DNA from: Limnomonas spitsbergensis
Taxonomy: Eukaryota > Chlorophyta > Chlorophyceae > Chlamydomonadales
Assembly (NCBI GenBank): GCA_037349105.1
Contig: JAYJMM010000120.1
Location: 1,571,001-1,635,000 of the forward strand
Direction of reading: 5' to 3'
Length of the DNA stretch: 64,000 nt
In this document: positions 1 to 12,000 of the stretch, piece after piece
Layout: the number at the start of each line of letters is the position of its first letter
How positions within the stretch are numbered: the stretch's first letter is position 1
The notes under the pieces: generated by a model
Seen by the model: the letters and a program-made list of their open reading frames with translations, nothing else
Told to the model about the DNA's origin: nothing
Databases searched by the model: none
Program-made: the position numbers and the translations under genes

Positions 1-3000
1 GGCCGCCTGCCGTGTCTGTTCATGGACGAGATCTCCACTGGCCTGGACAGCTCGTCCACGCACCTCATCATCAAGGCGCTGCGTAACCTCTGCATTTTCT
101 TGCGGGTGAGTTGGAAAGCTTAACCAGCCCCCCATGCAACCCCATGCAACCCCATGCACATGTGCTGTCCCCCCATGTGCCTACATGTGGGTGAGTGGAC
201 CCCAGATGTCGAGGGCTGCCCTGCTCACTCAATGGGGTTGATTTCCTCATGTGCGGCTGCGTTCCCCTTTCGGGGAGGAAAGTGGATTCAGGGCTGACTG
301 GGCTGCACCACTTCCTTTAAAAGCTGCTGGCTGCAGTTCTAGCCTGCCTTGCTGTCTTAATCGGTTAACATGCACGTGGGTGTGAAACATACTTTTATGT
401 GTCCCCACCATCAATCCACCCCACCTGTTACTGAGAGATTCCAACACACTTTTTACCCTGAGGGGTGGCTTGGCTTTGACCCCTTTGCTGACAGTTTCCA
501 CCCGACTGCGAAAAAAAGGGAAGGCTTGGATTCAATCGCATTGCTTAGTGATCCCACCCAACTTTGATGTGTACCTTTATGGGAGGCTAGGCTTAAACCT
601 CCCTCCCCTGCCACTGCCCCTCCCCTGAGAAGCTTGACCCCCCCCCCCCCCCCCTCCCTTGAGAAGCTTGACCCCCCCCCCCTCCCTTGAGAAGCTTGAA
701 CCTCCCCCTTCCCCTGAGAAGCTTGACCCCCCCCCCCTCCCTTGAGAAGCTTGAACCTCCCCCCCTTCCCCTGAGAAGCTTCAACCTCCCCGCTTCCCCT
801 GAGAAGCTTGAACCTCCCCCCCTTCCCCTGAGAAGCTTGACCCCACCCCTCTCCCCTGAGAAGCTTGAACCTCCCCCCCCTCCCTGATAAGTTCCACAGC
901 AGCATGCTGCACACTGTCCCTAAATCAGACACCTCATCTCACCCCACGCACCTCCCCCCTCAATCAGATCAACATCATCGTCGCGCTTCTTCAGCCCTCC
1001 CCAGAGACGTACGAGGTGTTCGATGACATCATGCTCATGGGGGAAGGGAAGGTGAGACGCTCTGCCCTCCCTGCTCTCGTCCCCCTCACCCTATAGCCCT
1101 CTCCTCTCTCCTCTCCCCGCTCTCGCCCTCCTCACCTAACCTGCCAGCCACTTTCTCCCCCCAACTCTCATGCTACACTCCCCACTGGCCTGCCACTCAA
1201 ATACCTTTACACCCGTACCCCTCTTCCCCCCCATGCGCGCGGGGTCAGAGTTCCCTCGGGTTTGCACGGGCGAAGGAGAACCCAGGTAGTTTTCTTCTCC
1301 TTTGTTTCCGAAACCCCACATTGTGCATGTTTTGTCCGCTGCCCTGCAGATCATGTACCATGGCCCAAAGGAGGAGGTGCTGCCCTTCTTCAAGTCCGTG
1401 GGCTTGACCTGCCCGCCTCGCAAGGCTGCAGCGGACTTCCTGCAGGAAGTCATCTCCAAGACAGACCAAGCTGTGAGCGAATCTATGCGCCAACACCACA
1501 ATATCCCCCAATAATAGCTTCAGCAACATCCACGCCATTGTCACCTAACACAGCTTCTTCATCAAGCAAAATCTCGCAAAGCAATATCTTCCAAAACAGC
1601 CTTATCCCCCCATAATGTGTTCAGCAGCATCCACGCCGATATCCTCCAACAAGGCATTGTACCCTTGCAATGTCTTCGGCAATATCCCCAACGTTACACG
1701 GGAAATATCTCCAGCAGCATCCCCACATTGTCCAGCAATATCCTCTAGCAGTCTGAAGCTGCAGCACGAGGGCACCCCAAGGATCCTTGCACTGCACAAA
1801 GGGATTTTACGTTCCATGCCAATTTGATCGGAAGTACACATCCTTCCTCCCAGTGGTTCTACCATTCCTATAAATCTGAGCTTGCAACAACCACAGGCCT
1901 TCCGTGCCCCTGGCACCAAGTTCATCAGCTGCGCCGACCTGGCTGGGCTGTTCAATGCCAGTAAGGAGGGAAAAAAGCGCGCCGTGGAGCTGGCCGACGA
2001 CCACAAGCCGAGCGACCTCGACAACATGAAACTGGTGACGAAGATGTGAGAGACACTTGTGATTTCTTACCACCCTTATAACACTTAACCCTTAACTCTA
2101 CTTCTTCCAGTTTTTGCGCAGTTTTTGTTTTCAACAATGGTGATGCGATGACAAACTCCACCGCACACTTCTTTCGTGTCGGGTCATAGATGCTCAAAAT
2201 GTGCCTCATGCCATCTTGTCTGCCGTGTCAGTTCGGGACAGCATTGTGTGTGTCTGCTTACTTGCCATCATAGTCTGCACACCTATTTGTCCAACATTCA
2301 TACAGTATCATGCAGGCTACCTACCAGCTCCCCCCCCCCCCCATACACAAACCTCCCCCCCCCCCACACACACACCTACCCCCCACACATATGTCGTGAC
2401 CAGGTATGCCCTGAGCTACTGGAACATGTTCTGGGTGCTGATGGACCGTGAGCTCCTTCTCATGAAGCGTATGAAAGCCTTCATGATCATGCGGACACTG
2501 CAGGTAAGCAGGGTTTACAGGTAGTCACGGGAAGGAGTGTGGGAAATAGTGTGGGAAGGAGTGTGGGAAGTAATTTGGAAAACAGTGTGGGAAGTAGTGC
2601 GGGATGAAGTGTGGGAAGTACTTTGGAAAGTATTGTGGGAAGTAGTGGTTATCCTCATTCCCACCTCAGTGCCACCTTTGGGGGCCGACACTGGGCCATT
2701 CGGGACCAGACTTTGCAGAGATCTGAGCACACCACAGCACATTCATTACATGCACCATACACAGACCCTGACATAAATCGATAACCGATGTCTATCATCA
2801 CCCTACCTCTACCCCCCCCCCCCCCCCAAGCCCTGATCTCCAAACCCTGAACCCTGAACCCTCGCACACTGCCTGGATGTTGCAGACTGCGATCATTGGA
2901 GCCATCGTGAGCACCACCTTCCTGCAGTACCCCAAGGCAACGCTGACCGACGCAAATTACTACATGTCCGTCGCCTTCTTCAGCATGATGATGCAGTGAG

Positions 3001-6000
3001 TTCCCTTTATACATATACTACATATACTTCATACTTCCGTAGGAGGGAGGGTAAACATGAAGTGTTTGCCTTCTTCAGCATGATGATGCAATAAGTGTCC
3101 TTTATACATGTACTACAGTACTACATATACTACATATACTTCAACATAAGCCCTTTATACATGTACTATAGTACTACATATACTACATATACTTCAACAT
3201 AATGATGCAGTGAGTGCTCTTAATACATAAGCCCTTAATACATGTACTACATGTACTGCATATACCAGTACTACATATACTACATACTTCCATAGGAGAA
3301 AGGGGATGTACTGGCAGGTGGTTGTCTTCTTCAGGAGTTACTCCTGTTCAGATATACCGATGGGGGGCATTCCTGTCGAGAGAGAGGGGAGCCCTTGTGA
3401 GAGCGGGGGAGTCACCTAGGATAGGGACGGCCCAGTTGGTCGGGTCCCGAGTAGCTTTTTAAAAATGCGTGACCGCCAACCAGAGTGCCTGATGATCTAC
3501 TGTCAATGGCCGCCTTGATGGCCTCCACCACTGTGTGCCTGATGAGCCAATGCCTGTGGCAGCATTGAACGCCTCTGTGACCATGTGCCTTGTGTGCAGG
3601 ATGGTGGGGGGCTTTGCCGAGGTGCCGGTCTTCATTCAGCGATTGCCCGTCTTCTACAAGCAGAGAGACTACCACTTCTAGTGAGTTTGTCCAGTCTGGA
3701 ATATACCTGGAGTATATATTGAGGGTGTAGGGTTTAGGACACATCCTGTATACTCTGCATACTCCACAAGCGAAATACCTCCTGGGATCTTTTTAGTCAC
3801 CTCCCATGGGCCATGACATATAAACTTATGTGGCCTCGACCCAGACCTGTGCTGCTCCTTCCTCCGCATGCCCCCAGGGTGGCTTATTTTTTCTTGAGGG
3901 GCTTAGCTGCTTTCCTAGGATGGCTCAAGGTCCTCGCCTCCCTCACCGCATCTCCCTCCCGCCTCCCCCCGCAGCCCGGCTTGGCTCTACGCCGTCGCAG
4001 GCGCCGTCGTCCGCCTGCCTGACAACCTCCTCATGGCCACAGTGTGGACGGTCATGGTGTACTGGAGCGTCGGCTTCACCGCGTCGGCAGGACAGTAAGT
4101 GCTTAGGGTTAAGGGTTTGGGGGTTAGGGTAAAGAACGGTCATGATGTACTGGAGCGTCGGCTTCACCGCGACGGCGGGACAGTGAGTGCTTAGGGTCTA
4201 GGGTTAAGGACGGGCATGGTGTACTTGAGCGTAGGTTACATCGCTGCAGCAGGACAGGGAGTGCTGGCGGGGCCTTGTGGCACTAAGTAGTCCTGGGCTC
4301 GATTCTGCCCATCGGCTTCGCCTGTCCGGGGGACCCGAGAGGCCCCTGTGCTGAGGTGTTGTCACAAAGTTCACGCAACCACCCACAGCCTTCTGCGAAA
4401 GGGCCAGGCAGAGCGAACGGGGAGAAGACCAGGGACGCGAAAACCGAGACAGGCACCAAAGAGAGGAAATAAATGCTGGTGGACTCGGTGCAACCCCTTG
4501 CTGAGTTAAGCAAGGGTGGCAGTGAGGTCACTAGTGCTGTCTTTCAAAAGAATATCCACGGCTGCAGCCTAGGGCCGGACTTATCCTACCCTGCACACGC
4601 ACATCCACAACTGCACTTTCTTCCTGCGATTGAGATTGGGGAGGGTATGAGACGTGGACTGTCAGTGTGGGCAACTTGGCACCTGAGAGGGTGGAGGAAG
4701 ACTGAATGTTTGCCAGCATCTCTGGCCAGCATAGCACCTACTAAATTTCTTATGTCTACACTTTTCCTTTCTCATAGTTTTTAGAATAATAATCTTTGCC
4801 CCCGCCCTCCCATTTATCAGGCCCTACTAGGGCTCCCCTCTGGTAATCTATTTTGATCCCAGTCTCTCTGTTTGCTTGCTGCAGATTCTTCATTTTCTAC
4901 CTCATCATGGCGGCGGTGAGAGACATTTGGATTCAGGGTTAATGTGCAGGGTTTCTGGGTCTAAACCCTGAAAGTCGTAATCCGCATGTGAGCCTTTCAG
5001 GTTTTTTACCTATTCATGGGGGCGATAGGACATTGGATACTACTGAGGCAGCCTTACAGCTTTGCCTGAATACTACTTCAGCAGCCCCCAAAGCTCGCTG
5101 CACTTGCCTTGTCTGCCTGCCTGCTTGCCTGCTCTGGAAGCTAGGAGGCCACTACAGCTGACATTCCTGACCACGCGGCTCCTCATCTATTTGCCCATCT
5201 TTCGGCACAGTGCCATGGGTTTTTTGTGTGAAGCGGAGCTCCGCATTTCCTGCGTGGGACAGATGCCCGTAAACCTGATCGAGCACTAAATGAAGTATTT
5301 GAGTGCGGGAAAAACAGCGACCCCCCTGGGCCTGCAACCAACACACCACCACAAGCCAGTGTTCTTTTGCGTTGAACGCGTGTTCTCGTCTGGGTCCTCG
5401 CAGATGGCGGTTTTCTCAACGGCGCTCTTCCGCACGCTGGCGGCCGTGGCGCGCGAAGAGACCGTCGCGCAGGCCCTGGGTGCCGCCCTGCTATGCCTCG
5501 TGGTCAACGTTTGCGGCTTCACCCTGGCGCGCAGTGAGTGTGGACAGTGTGCACAATGCGATTTGAGTGGGCAGTGGACGATGGACGGGCACATGGAAAC
5601 AAATTGGATGTGCGTTTCACGTGGCATATTGCTTGCAAGGTATGCCGGCCTCGAGCTGGCCACCTGCTTCACACCTTGCTGCTGGCCTGGTGTTGGCCTA
5701 CTATTGGGCAGCACGTGCTGGCCACCTGACTCACACCTTGCTACTGGCCTGGTGTTGGCCAGATCTTGGTGGATCTAGATATACTGGATCAAACCATGAT
5801 CACCCTTCCCACGTGCCTATCCTCACGCAGCTGCCATACCCGACTGGTGGATCTGGATGTACTGGATCAACCCGCTCGCCTACGGCATCCGCGCCATGCT
5901 GTCCAACGAGATGAACTCTGACGAATGGGGCACCCCGCTGCAGCTGCCCGATGGTAGCACCACCAGCCTGGGCCTGTACGCACTCAAGTCGCGTGGATTT

Positions 6001-9000
6001 CAGAAGGAAACCTGGTGGGTTGGTGCTGGATATAATTTCCCGATGCGTCAGTTACATAATTCCAAAATTCGCGTTTTCGAAAGTTTCGAAAATGCGAATT
6101 GTCTCGTGATTTGCACTAAAGGAAGGGGCCAAGACGCCGGCACATTCAATCCCCCAATGAAGGGGCATGAACTATGCCTAAAACCCTGCTGCACCGACAA
6201 GCCGGTTTCGGATTAGGCACGGTAAAGGGGAAATTCACAAATCATGTCCCCCTGCCTCCCCCTGGGACCCCTTTGCTGCCCCTGTCCACCAAACCCGCCG
6301 CCTTTCTCGCACTGGGTGCATGGCTGTGGCCGACCACACCTCATCTGGTTCTCTGCTCCCACCACATGTGTGTCCTCCCCCTGCCTCTCCCTGAGACTGT
6401 ATTGCTGTCCACCATGCCCGCTGCCCTTGTCAAACTGTGTGTGTGTGTGTGACTGTGGCTGTTCCTCTGCCACAGGTGGGTTTGGGTCGGCATCTGCGTG
6501 CTCTTCGGCGCCTCCTTCGTCCTCACAGGCGTGCAGGCCTGGCTGCTCACCGTCCTGGATGGTGCGTGGTCTTTGTCTTAGGGTTTAGTATGGTGTGCCT
6601 GGGGTTGTCACTTGATTGCCCCGGTTGTACCTTTGGGGTTACGGGTTTAGGGTTTAGCATGATGTTTGGATTTGTCACTGGATTGCTCGGGTGTTATTAT
6701 TTTGAGTTTAGGCTCAAGGGTTTAGGATAGTGCGTGGGGTTTGGATTGCCTGGGGGTGCCTAGTTTAGGGTTTAGGGTTTAGGGCTTAGTATGGTGCCTG
6801 GGTTTGTCACTGTTTATGGTAGCACGCTCAAGCTGCAACTCAGCCACATCACGGCATGTTAAGAAGATCACTTGTTGACGCCAGCCTGGCTTCTCGGGCC
6901 TCCCCGCCAAAGGCCGGGAAATTGAAGTCCCAGTGCTATGACTGCTATCCCGCGGTCCCCCCCTCCCAATCAGGTGGATTGGTGTGCACTAAAACAAACG
7001 CTGGCATGCTTGCCTGACTACTGCCGTGAAGAGAAGATGACCCAGACGACTCCCTCCCCCCCCCTCTCCTCCTTCCTCCTGCCCACAGCCAACAAGACCG
7101 GGGAGAACGCCCTCGCGACCGACGAGGATGCTGAGGACGAGGCCCGGGACACCGAGACGGCTGGCAAGAAGCCCACCTCCTCCCTGACCTTCACACCCTT
7201 CACACTGTCCTTCCGCAACATCAAGTACCATGTACCCAAGCCGGCGGGCAAGGTGCGCGCTGTGGCTGAGTGATTAGGGTTTAGGGTTTAGCAAGAAGCC
7301 CACCTTTTCCCTGACCTTCACGCCCTTCACGTTATCCTTCCGCACCCAAGCCTGTGGGCAAGGTGTGCGGCTGCCGATGGGGGTATCAGTCGTGTGTCCA
7401 CTGCCATGCGCAGACGTGATGACATCAGTACGGCTATCAGTGTGTGCTACTGGGGATTTTTGTCGGTCGTCTATCCACTGCCTTGCACCGTATGTGGTGA
7501 CGGCAGTGTTCATTTCAGTACCCAACATGTATGTAGTGATCAAACTTGGCGGGAAAACATGTTTGAATTCGAGGCACTACGAACAGTACACAGAACCTTG
7601 CGATGAACCTGGCAGCTCCTGCCTGTGACCCCGCAAATGGCAGACCTGCACTTGCCCCCCTGCCCCTCTGCAAAGAAAATATATAAAGCTACGCCCTATA
7701 AGGGTGTGGAGGTTAAGGAAACAGCGCAGCTTGGGGCCGTAGCCACATGGCCGCACTGTTACCATTGGCATCATCCAAACCCTTACCGCGACACCCATTG
7801 GCTGCTTGCAGGTGGGCGAAGAGCTCTCCCTGCTGCAGGGCATCGACGGCAGCTTCCGTCCAGGGGTCCTGACAGCTCTCATGGGAGCAAGCGGTGCCGG
7901 CAAGACCACACTCATGGACGTCCTGGCCGGACGCAAGACAGGTGAGGGGATGATAGGCAGGGAAAACTATGTTTTATTCTTTCCTCCCTACGCTGGCCGG
8001 CCACAAGACAGGTGCTCAAAACAAGGCAGCGACCGCAGCTCCATCCCCCCCCCCCCTCCCTATGCCGGCCAGCCGCAAGTGACGGGCTCGAGGAACAAGG
8101 CAGCAACATCTCAGCCCCCATTTAATTGTACCCCCCCCCCTCTCCTGGCCCGCTGCAAGACCAGTGGTAGGAGCAAGACGGAAACATCTCCCCCCCCTCC
8201 CCCCATTTCATCATTTCCTCCCTCTGTCGCCCCCCCGCCCCGCCCCCCGCGTCAACCCTGCCTCTCGCCTGCATGCACCCCCCTAGGTGGCCGCTCTGAG
8301 GGTGAGATGATGCTCAATGGTCGCCCCAAGGTGCAGGCCACGTTCGCACGCGTGATGGGGTACGTCGAGCAGTTCGACATCCACAGCCCCATGGTGAGGC
8401 CAAGGCGTCCGGGAGGCAGATGGTCTGGGTGAATGCGGTCCGGGAGGGGTACCTGCCTTCTTACACACGAGCTGGCCTCCTCTTTCTCGGGGCGGGTTCA
8501 AGGAGAAACAATCATGTGTCTGGCTGTCTGCGTGTTTGTTTGTGTGCCAGACAGCCTCATGGTGAGACCCAGGGGTCCGGGAGGCCGATGGTCTGAGCGG
8601 ACGGGCTCCGGGAGGGGTACCTGCCTTCTTACAAACTCGCTGGCCTCTTCTTTCTCCGGCGGTAGGTGCAAAGAGAAACAATCATGTGTGTGTGTGTGTG
8701 TGCGTGTTTGTTTGTATTTGTGTGTCAGACAGCACCACCACATGCCCCTGGTTCAAGGCCAGACTCTCTCTATACAATATGCGATCACAGATCAGCAAGG
8801 CATACGTACGGCAGGCTCTACAGCACTCATGCCTCAAAAAGGGCCCCAATCTGCCTCCCTTACCACCAAGCCAGCCTGTCTCACACAGATGCCCCCCTCC
8901 CCCCCCTCCCCCTCCTCCTGCTACCACCCCCTCCCTACCACCAAGCCAGTCTATCTCACACAAACACCTCCCCCCATCCCCCCCCTCCCCCTCCTCCCGC

Positions 9001-12000
9001 TACCACCCCCTCCCCCTACCACCAAGCCAGTCCATCTCACACAAACACCTCCCCCCCTCCCCCTCTTCCTGCTATCACCCCCTCCCTACCACCAAGCCAG
9101 CCTGTCTCACACAAACACCTCCCCCCCTCCCCCTCCTACCCCCTGTTGTTGCCTCTCCCCTCAGGCCACCATCCACGAGGCGCTGCAGTTCAGTGCTCGC
9201 ATGCGACTCCCGATGACCATGTCCAATGCGGATGCAAGCAAGTATGTTCAAGAGGTGAGTCCTGTGTCACACTGCCGGAGACACGCCCCTGCTCTCGCCC
9301 TGACCCCTCAATTTCTCCCTCCTGGATCATGTACCATTCCTAGGCATTCGCTGTACCTGGGTGTCTCAGCTATGCAACTTCTAGGCATTTCTACAAGGGT
9401 GTCTTAGTGCTATGCCTTTCAGCTCCCACCCCCAACCACCCTGGCCACCTCCAGCACACCGCCGCCTCTTCCCGGATCATGTGCCGCTCCTGGGCAGGAG
9501 TTCTACTTTGCTGTCTCACTTCCATGGTTCAGCGACCTTCCACCCCTCAACGACCTCTTGCACCATCCCCCCATGTGTGTAATTCCAGGATGTCTGGTGT
9601 TTGCCCTCAGTTAGACAGCAGTCGCATGCAACCTCCCCTGACACTCAATATCTGGATGTACACTTATCTGGAAAACTCTCAAACCCCTGCCGTAAACCCT
9701 CAACCCTTACCCTGAACCCTGCATTCACCACCCTCAACCCTCTACCCTCCACCCTTCACCCTGAACCCTGAATTCATTCCCATTAACATGCCTTGACCTG
9801 GTACTCCAAGTTCAAGACGAATAAACATCGATAAGGTGGTACCTATAATACCTGCGAATAAAGCGAATGCTAAATATAGCATTCCAATATCCTTGTGATT
9901 TGTTGAATATATCCATCTAGTAAGCATTTGCAGTTTTAAGCCCACACCTGCGGACACACCCCTCTCTCTGACCCCCCTTCGGGGGGCTGGAACTAGAGCT
10001 CCAAGCTGCCCGCCCGGACAAACAGCGTTGCTTATTGTCCGGGACCCAAAACCCGCCCCAAGAATAAAATTTGGGTCCCAGGACGGTAAGGGCCCCCAAA
10101 AATGCCCTCCACTATGTGGAGGAGCATTTTTGGTAACCCCCGCGAATTAAATTTGGGTCCACCCACCACCCTCAACCCTCCACCCTCAACCCTCCACCCT
10201 GACTTCACCACCCTCCACCCTCCACCGTCAACCCTCCACCTTGAACCCTGAACCCCAAACCCTCCACCTTGAACCCTGCACCCCCCCTGCCTGCAGGTGA
10301 TGGATCTGGTGGAGCTGACCTAAACTCTCAACCTTTAACCCTCCACCCTTAACCCTGCAGGTGATGGATCTGGTGGAGTTGGCCTCCACCCTTCCCTTCA
10401 ACCCTCAACCCTCCATCCTCAAATCCTGCAGGTGATGGATCTGGTGGAGTTGACCTCGCTGTCTGGCTCCTTGATCGGCATGCCGGGTGAGAGTGGCCTG
10501 TCGGTGGAGCAGCGCAAGCGTCTGACTATTGCCGTGGAGCTGGTGGCTAACCCCTCGGTGGTGTTCATGGATGAACCTACTTCAGGTGGGAGTCCAGACA
10601 GTCATGAGAAACAAGGGGAGCAGGGATGGGGGGGGGTGAAGAGGGAGCGGAGGGAGGCTTGGGGAGAGCAGGAGAGCAGAGGGTTTGTGAGGAGGAGGGG
10701 GTATTGGGGGTGGACTTTGGGAAATGAGGCAAGCAGGGGGAGGAGGGGGTATCGGGGGTGGACTTTGGGAAAAGAGGCAAGCAGGGGGGGGGGGGGAGCT
10801 TTGGGGGGAGAGGGGAAGCAATGATGCCGGAGTGTGGGAATGTTCGTCCCATGAAATGTGGCGTGGACTGAATTAAGTACATTGATCTCACGTGGACGGA
10901 GTGTAGCTGAGCTGCAGCTCATCTGGTCCCTGTGCGCGTTCCTCTACAGGCCTGGATGCTCGCGCCGCCGCCATTGTGATGCGCTGCGTGCGCAACACGG
11001 TCAACACGGGACGCACCGTCGTGTGCACCATCCATCAGCCCAGTCTCGACATCTTTCAGGTGGGAAGGGGGCAGTGAGGGAGGGGAGAGGGGCAGAAATG
11101 TATGTGGGGGGGGTGAAGCCACTATTTGCTGTATAATGATACCATTCAGGTGAGAAGGGGGGAAGAGAGGGGTGGGGGGGTGAAGCCACTATTTGCTGTA
11201 TAATGATACCATTCAGGTGAGAAGGGGGAAGAGAGGGGTGGGGGGGTGAAGCCACTATTTGCTGTATAATGATACCATTCAGGTGAGAAGGGGGAAGAGA
11301 GGGGTGGGGGGGTGAAGCCACTATTTGCTGTATAATGATACCATTCAGGTGAGAAGGGGGAAGAGAGGGGTGGGGGGGTGAAGCCACTATTTGCTGTATA
11401 ATGATACCATTCAGGTGAGAAGAGGGAAGAGAGGGGTGGGGGGGTGAAGCCACTATTTGCTGTATAATGATACCATTCAGGTGAGAAGGGGGAAGAGAGG
11501 GGTGGGGGGGTGAAGCCACTATTTGCTGTATAATGATACCATTCAGGTGAGAAGGGGGAAGAGAGGGGTGGGGGGGTGAAGCCACTATTTGCTGTATAAT
11601 GATACCATTCAGGTGAGACTGCGGCAAGTAGGGGGCGAGGTGCTACTATTTGATTGTCAGATGCTCTACGGCGGTCAGGGGCCGTTGCAGCACCCCCAGC
11701 ATCCAGCACCAGAGAAGGTTGGGGGGGGCAAAGTCGCTATTTCATCTACCCTTCTTGCGGCAGGATGTTTGTCCGTCCGTCCCTCACACACGCCCCCCCC
11801 CCCCCCTCTGTTGTGATGCTTACCCCCCCCTCCCACAAACACATGCCCCCTCTGTTGTGATGCTTACCCCCCCCTCTGTTGTGACGCGCAGGCTTTCGAT
11901 GACCTGCTGCTGCTGAAGCGCGGTGGGGAGACCATCTTCTTCGGCAACATGGGCCATGAGCAGGTCCACCTGATGGCACACTTTGAAAGCATTCCGGGGG

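Larger units (their letters stand above)
9776..10161 (-). other. Nuclear insertion of mitochondrial DNA (NUMT) in ABCG intron 16
   Basis: A ~386 bp block unlike its surroundings: AT-richer at one end, with the start of cox1 on the minus strand (9779-9927). Upstream of that start lie two hairpins (CCCCCC-TT-CGGGGGG at ~9970-9987 and a long one at 10096-10133) and two copies of AAATTTGGGTCC, as expected of mitochondrial spacer. On both sides the sequence changes abruptly into CCCTGAACCCT / CCCTCAACCCT repeats. Confidence 0.8.

Noticed and set aside
11001..11709. Minus-strand repetitive proteins of 187 and 208 residues
   Set aside because: Antisense of the 66-bp intron-like array (66 is a multiple of three).
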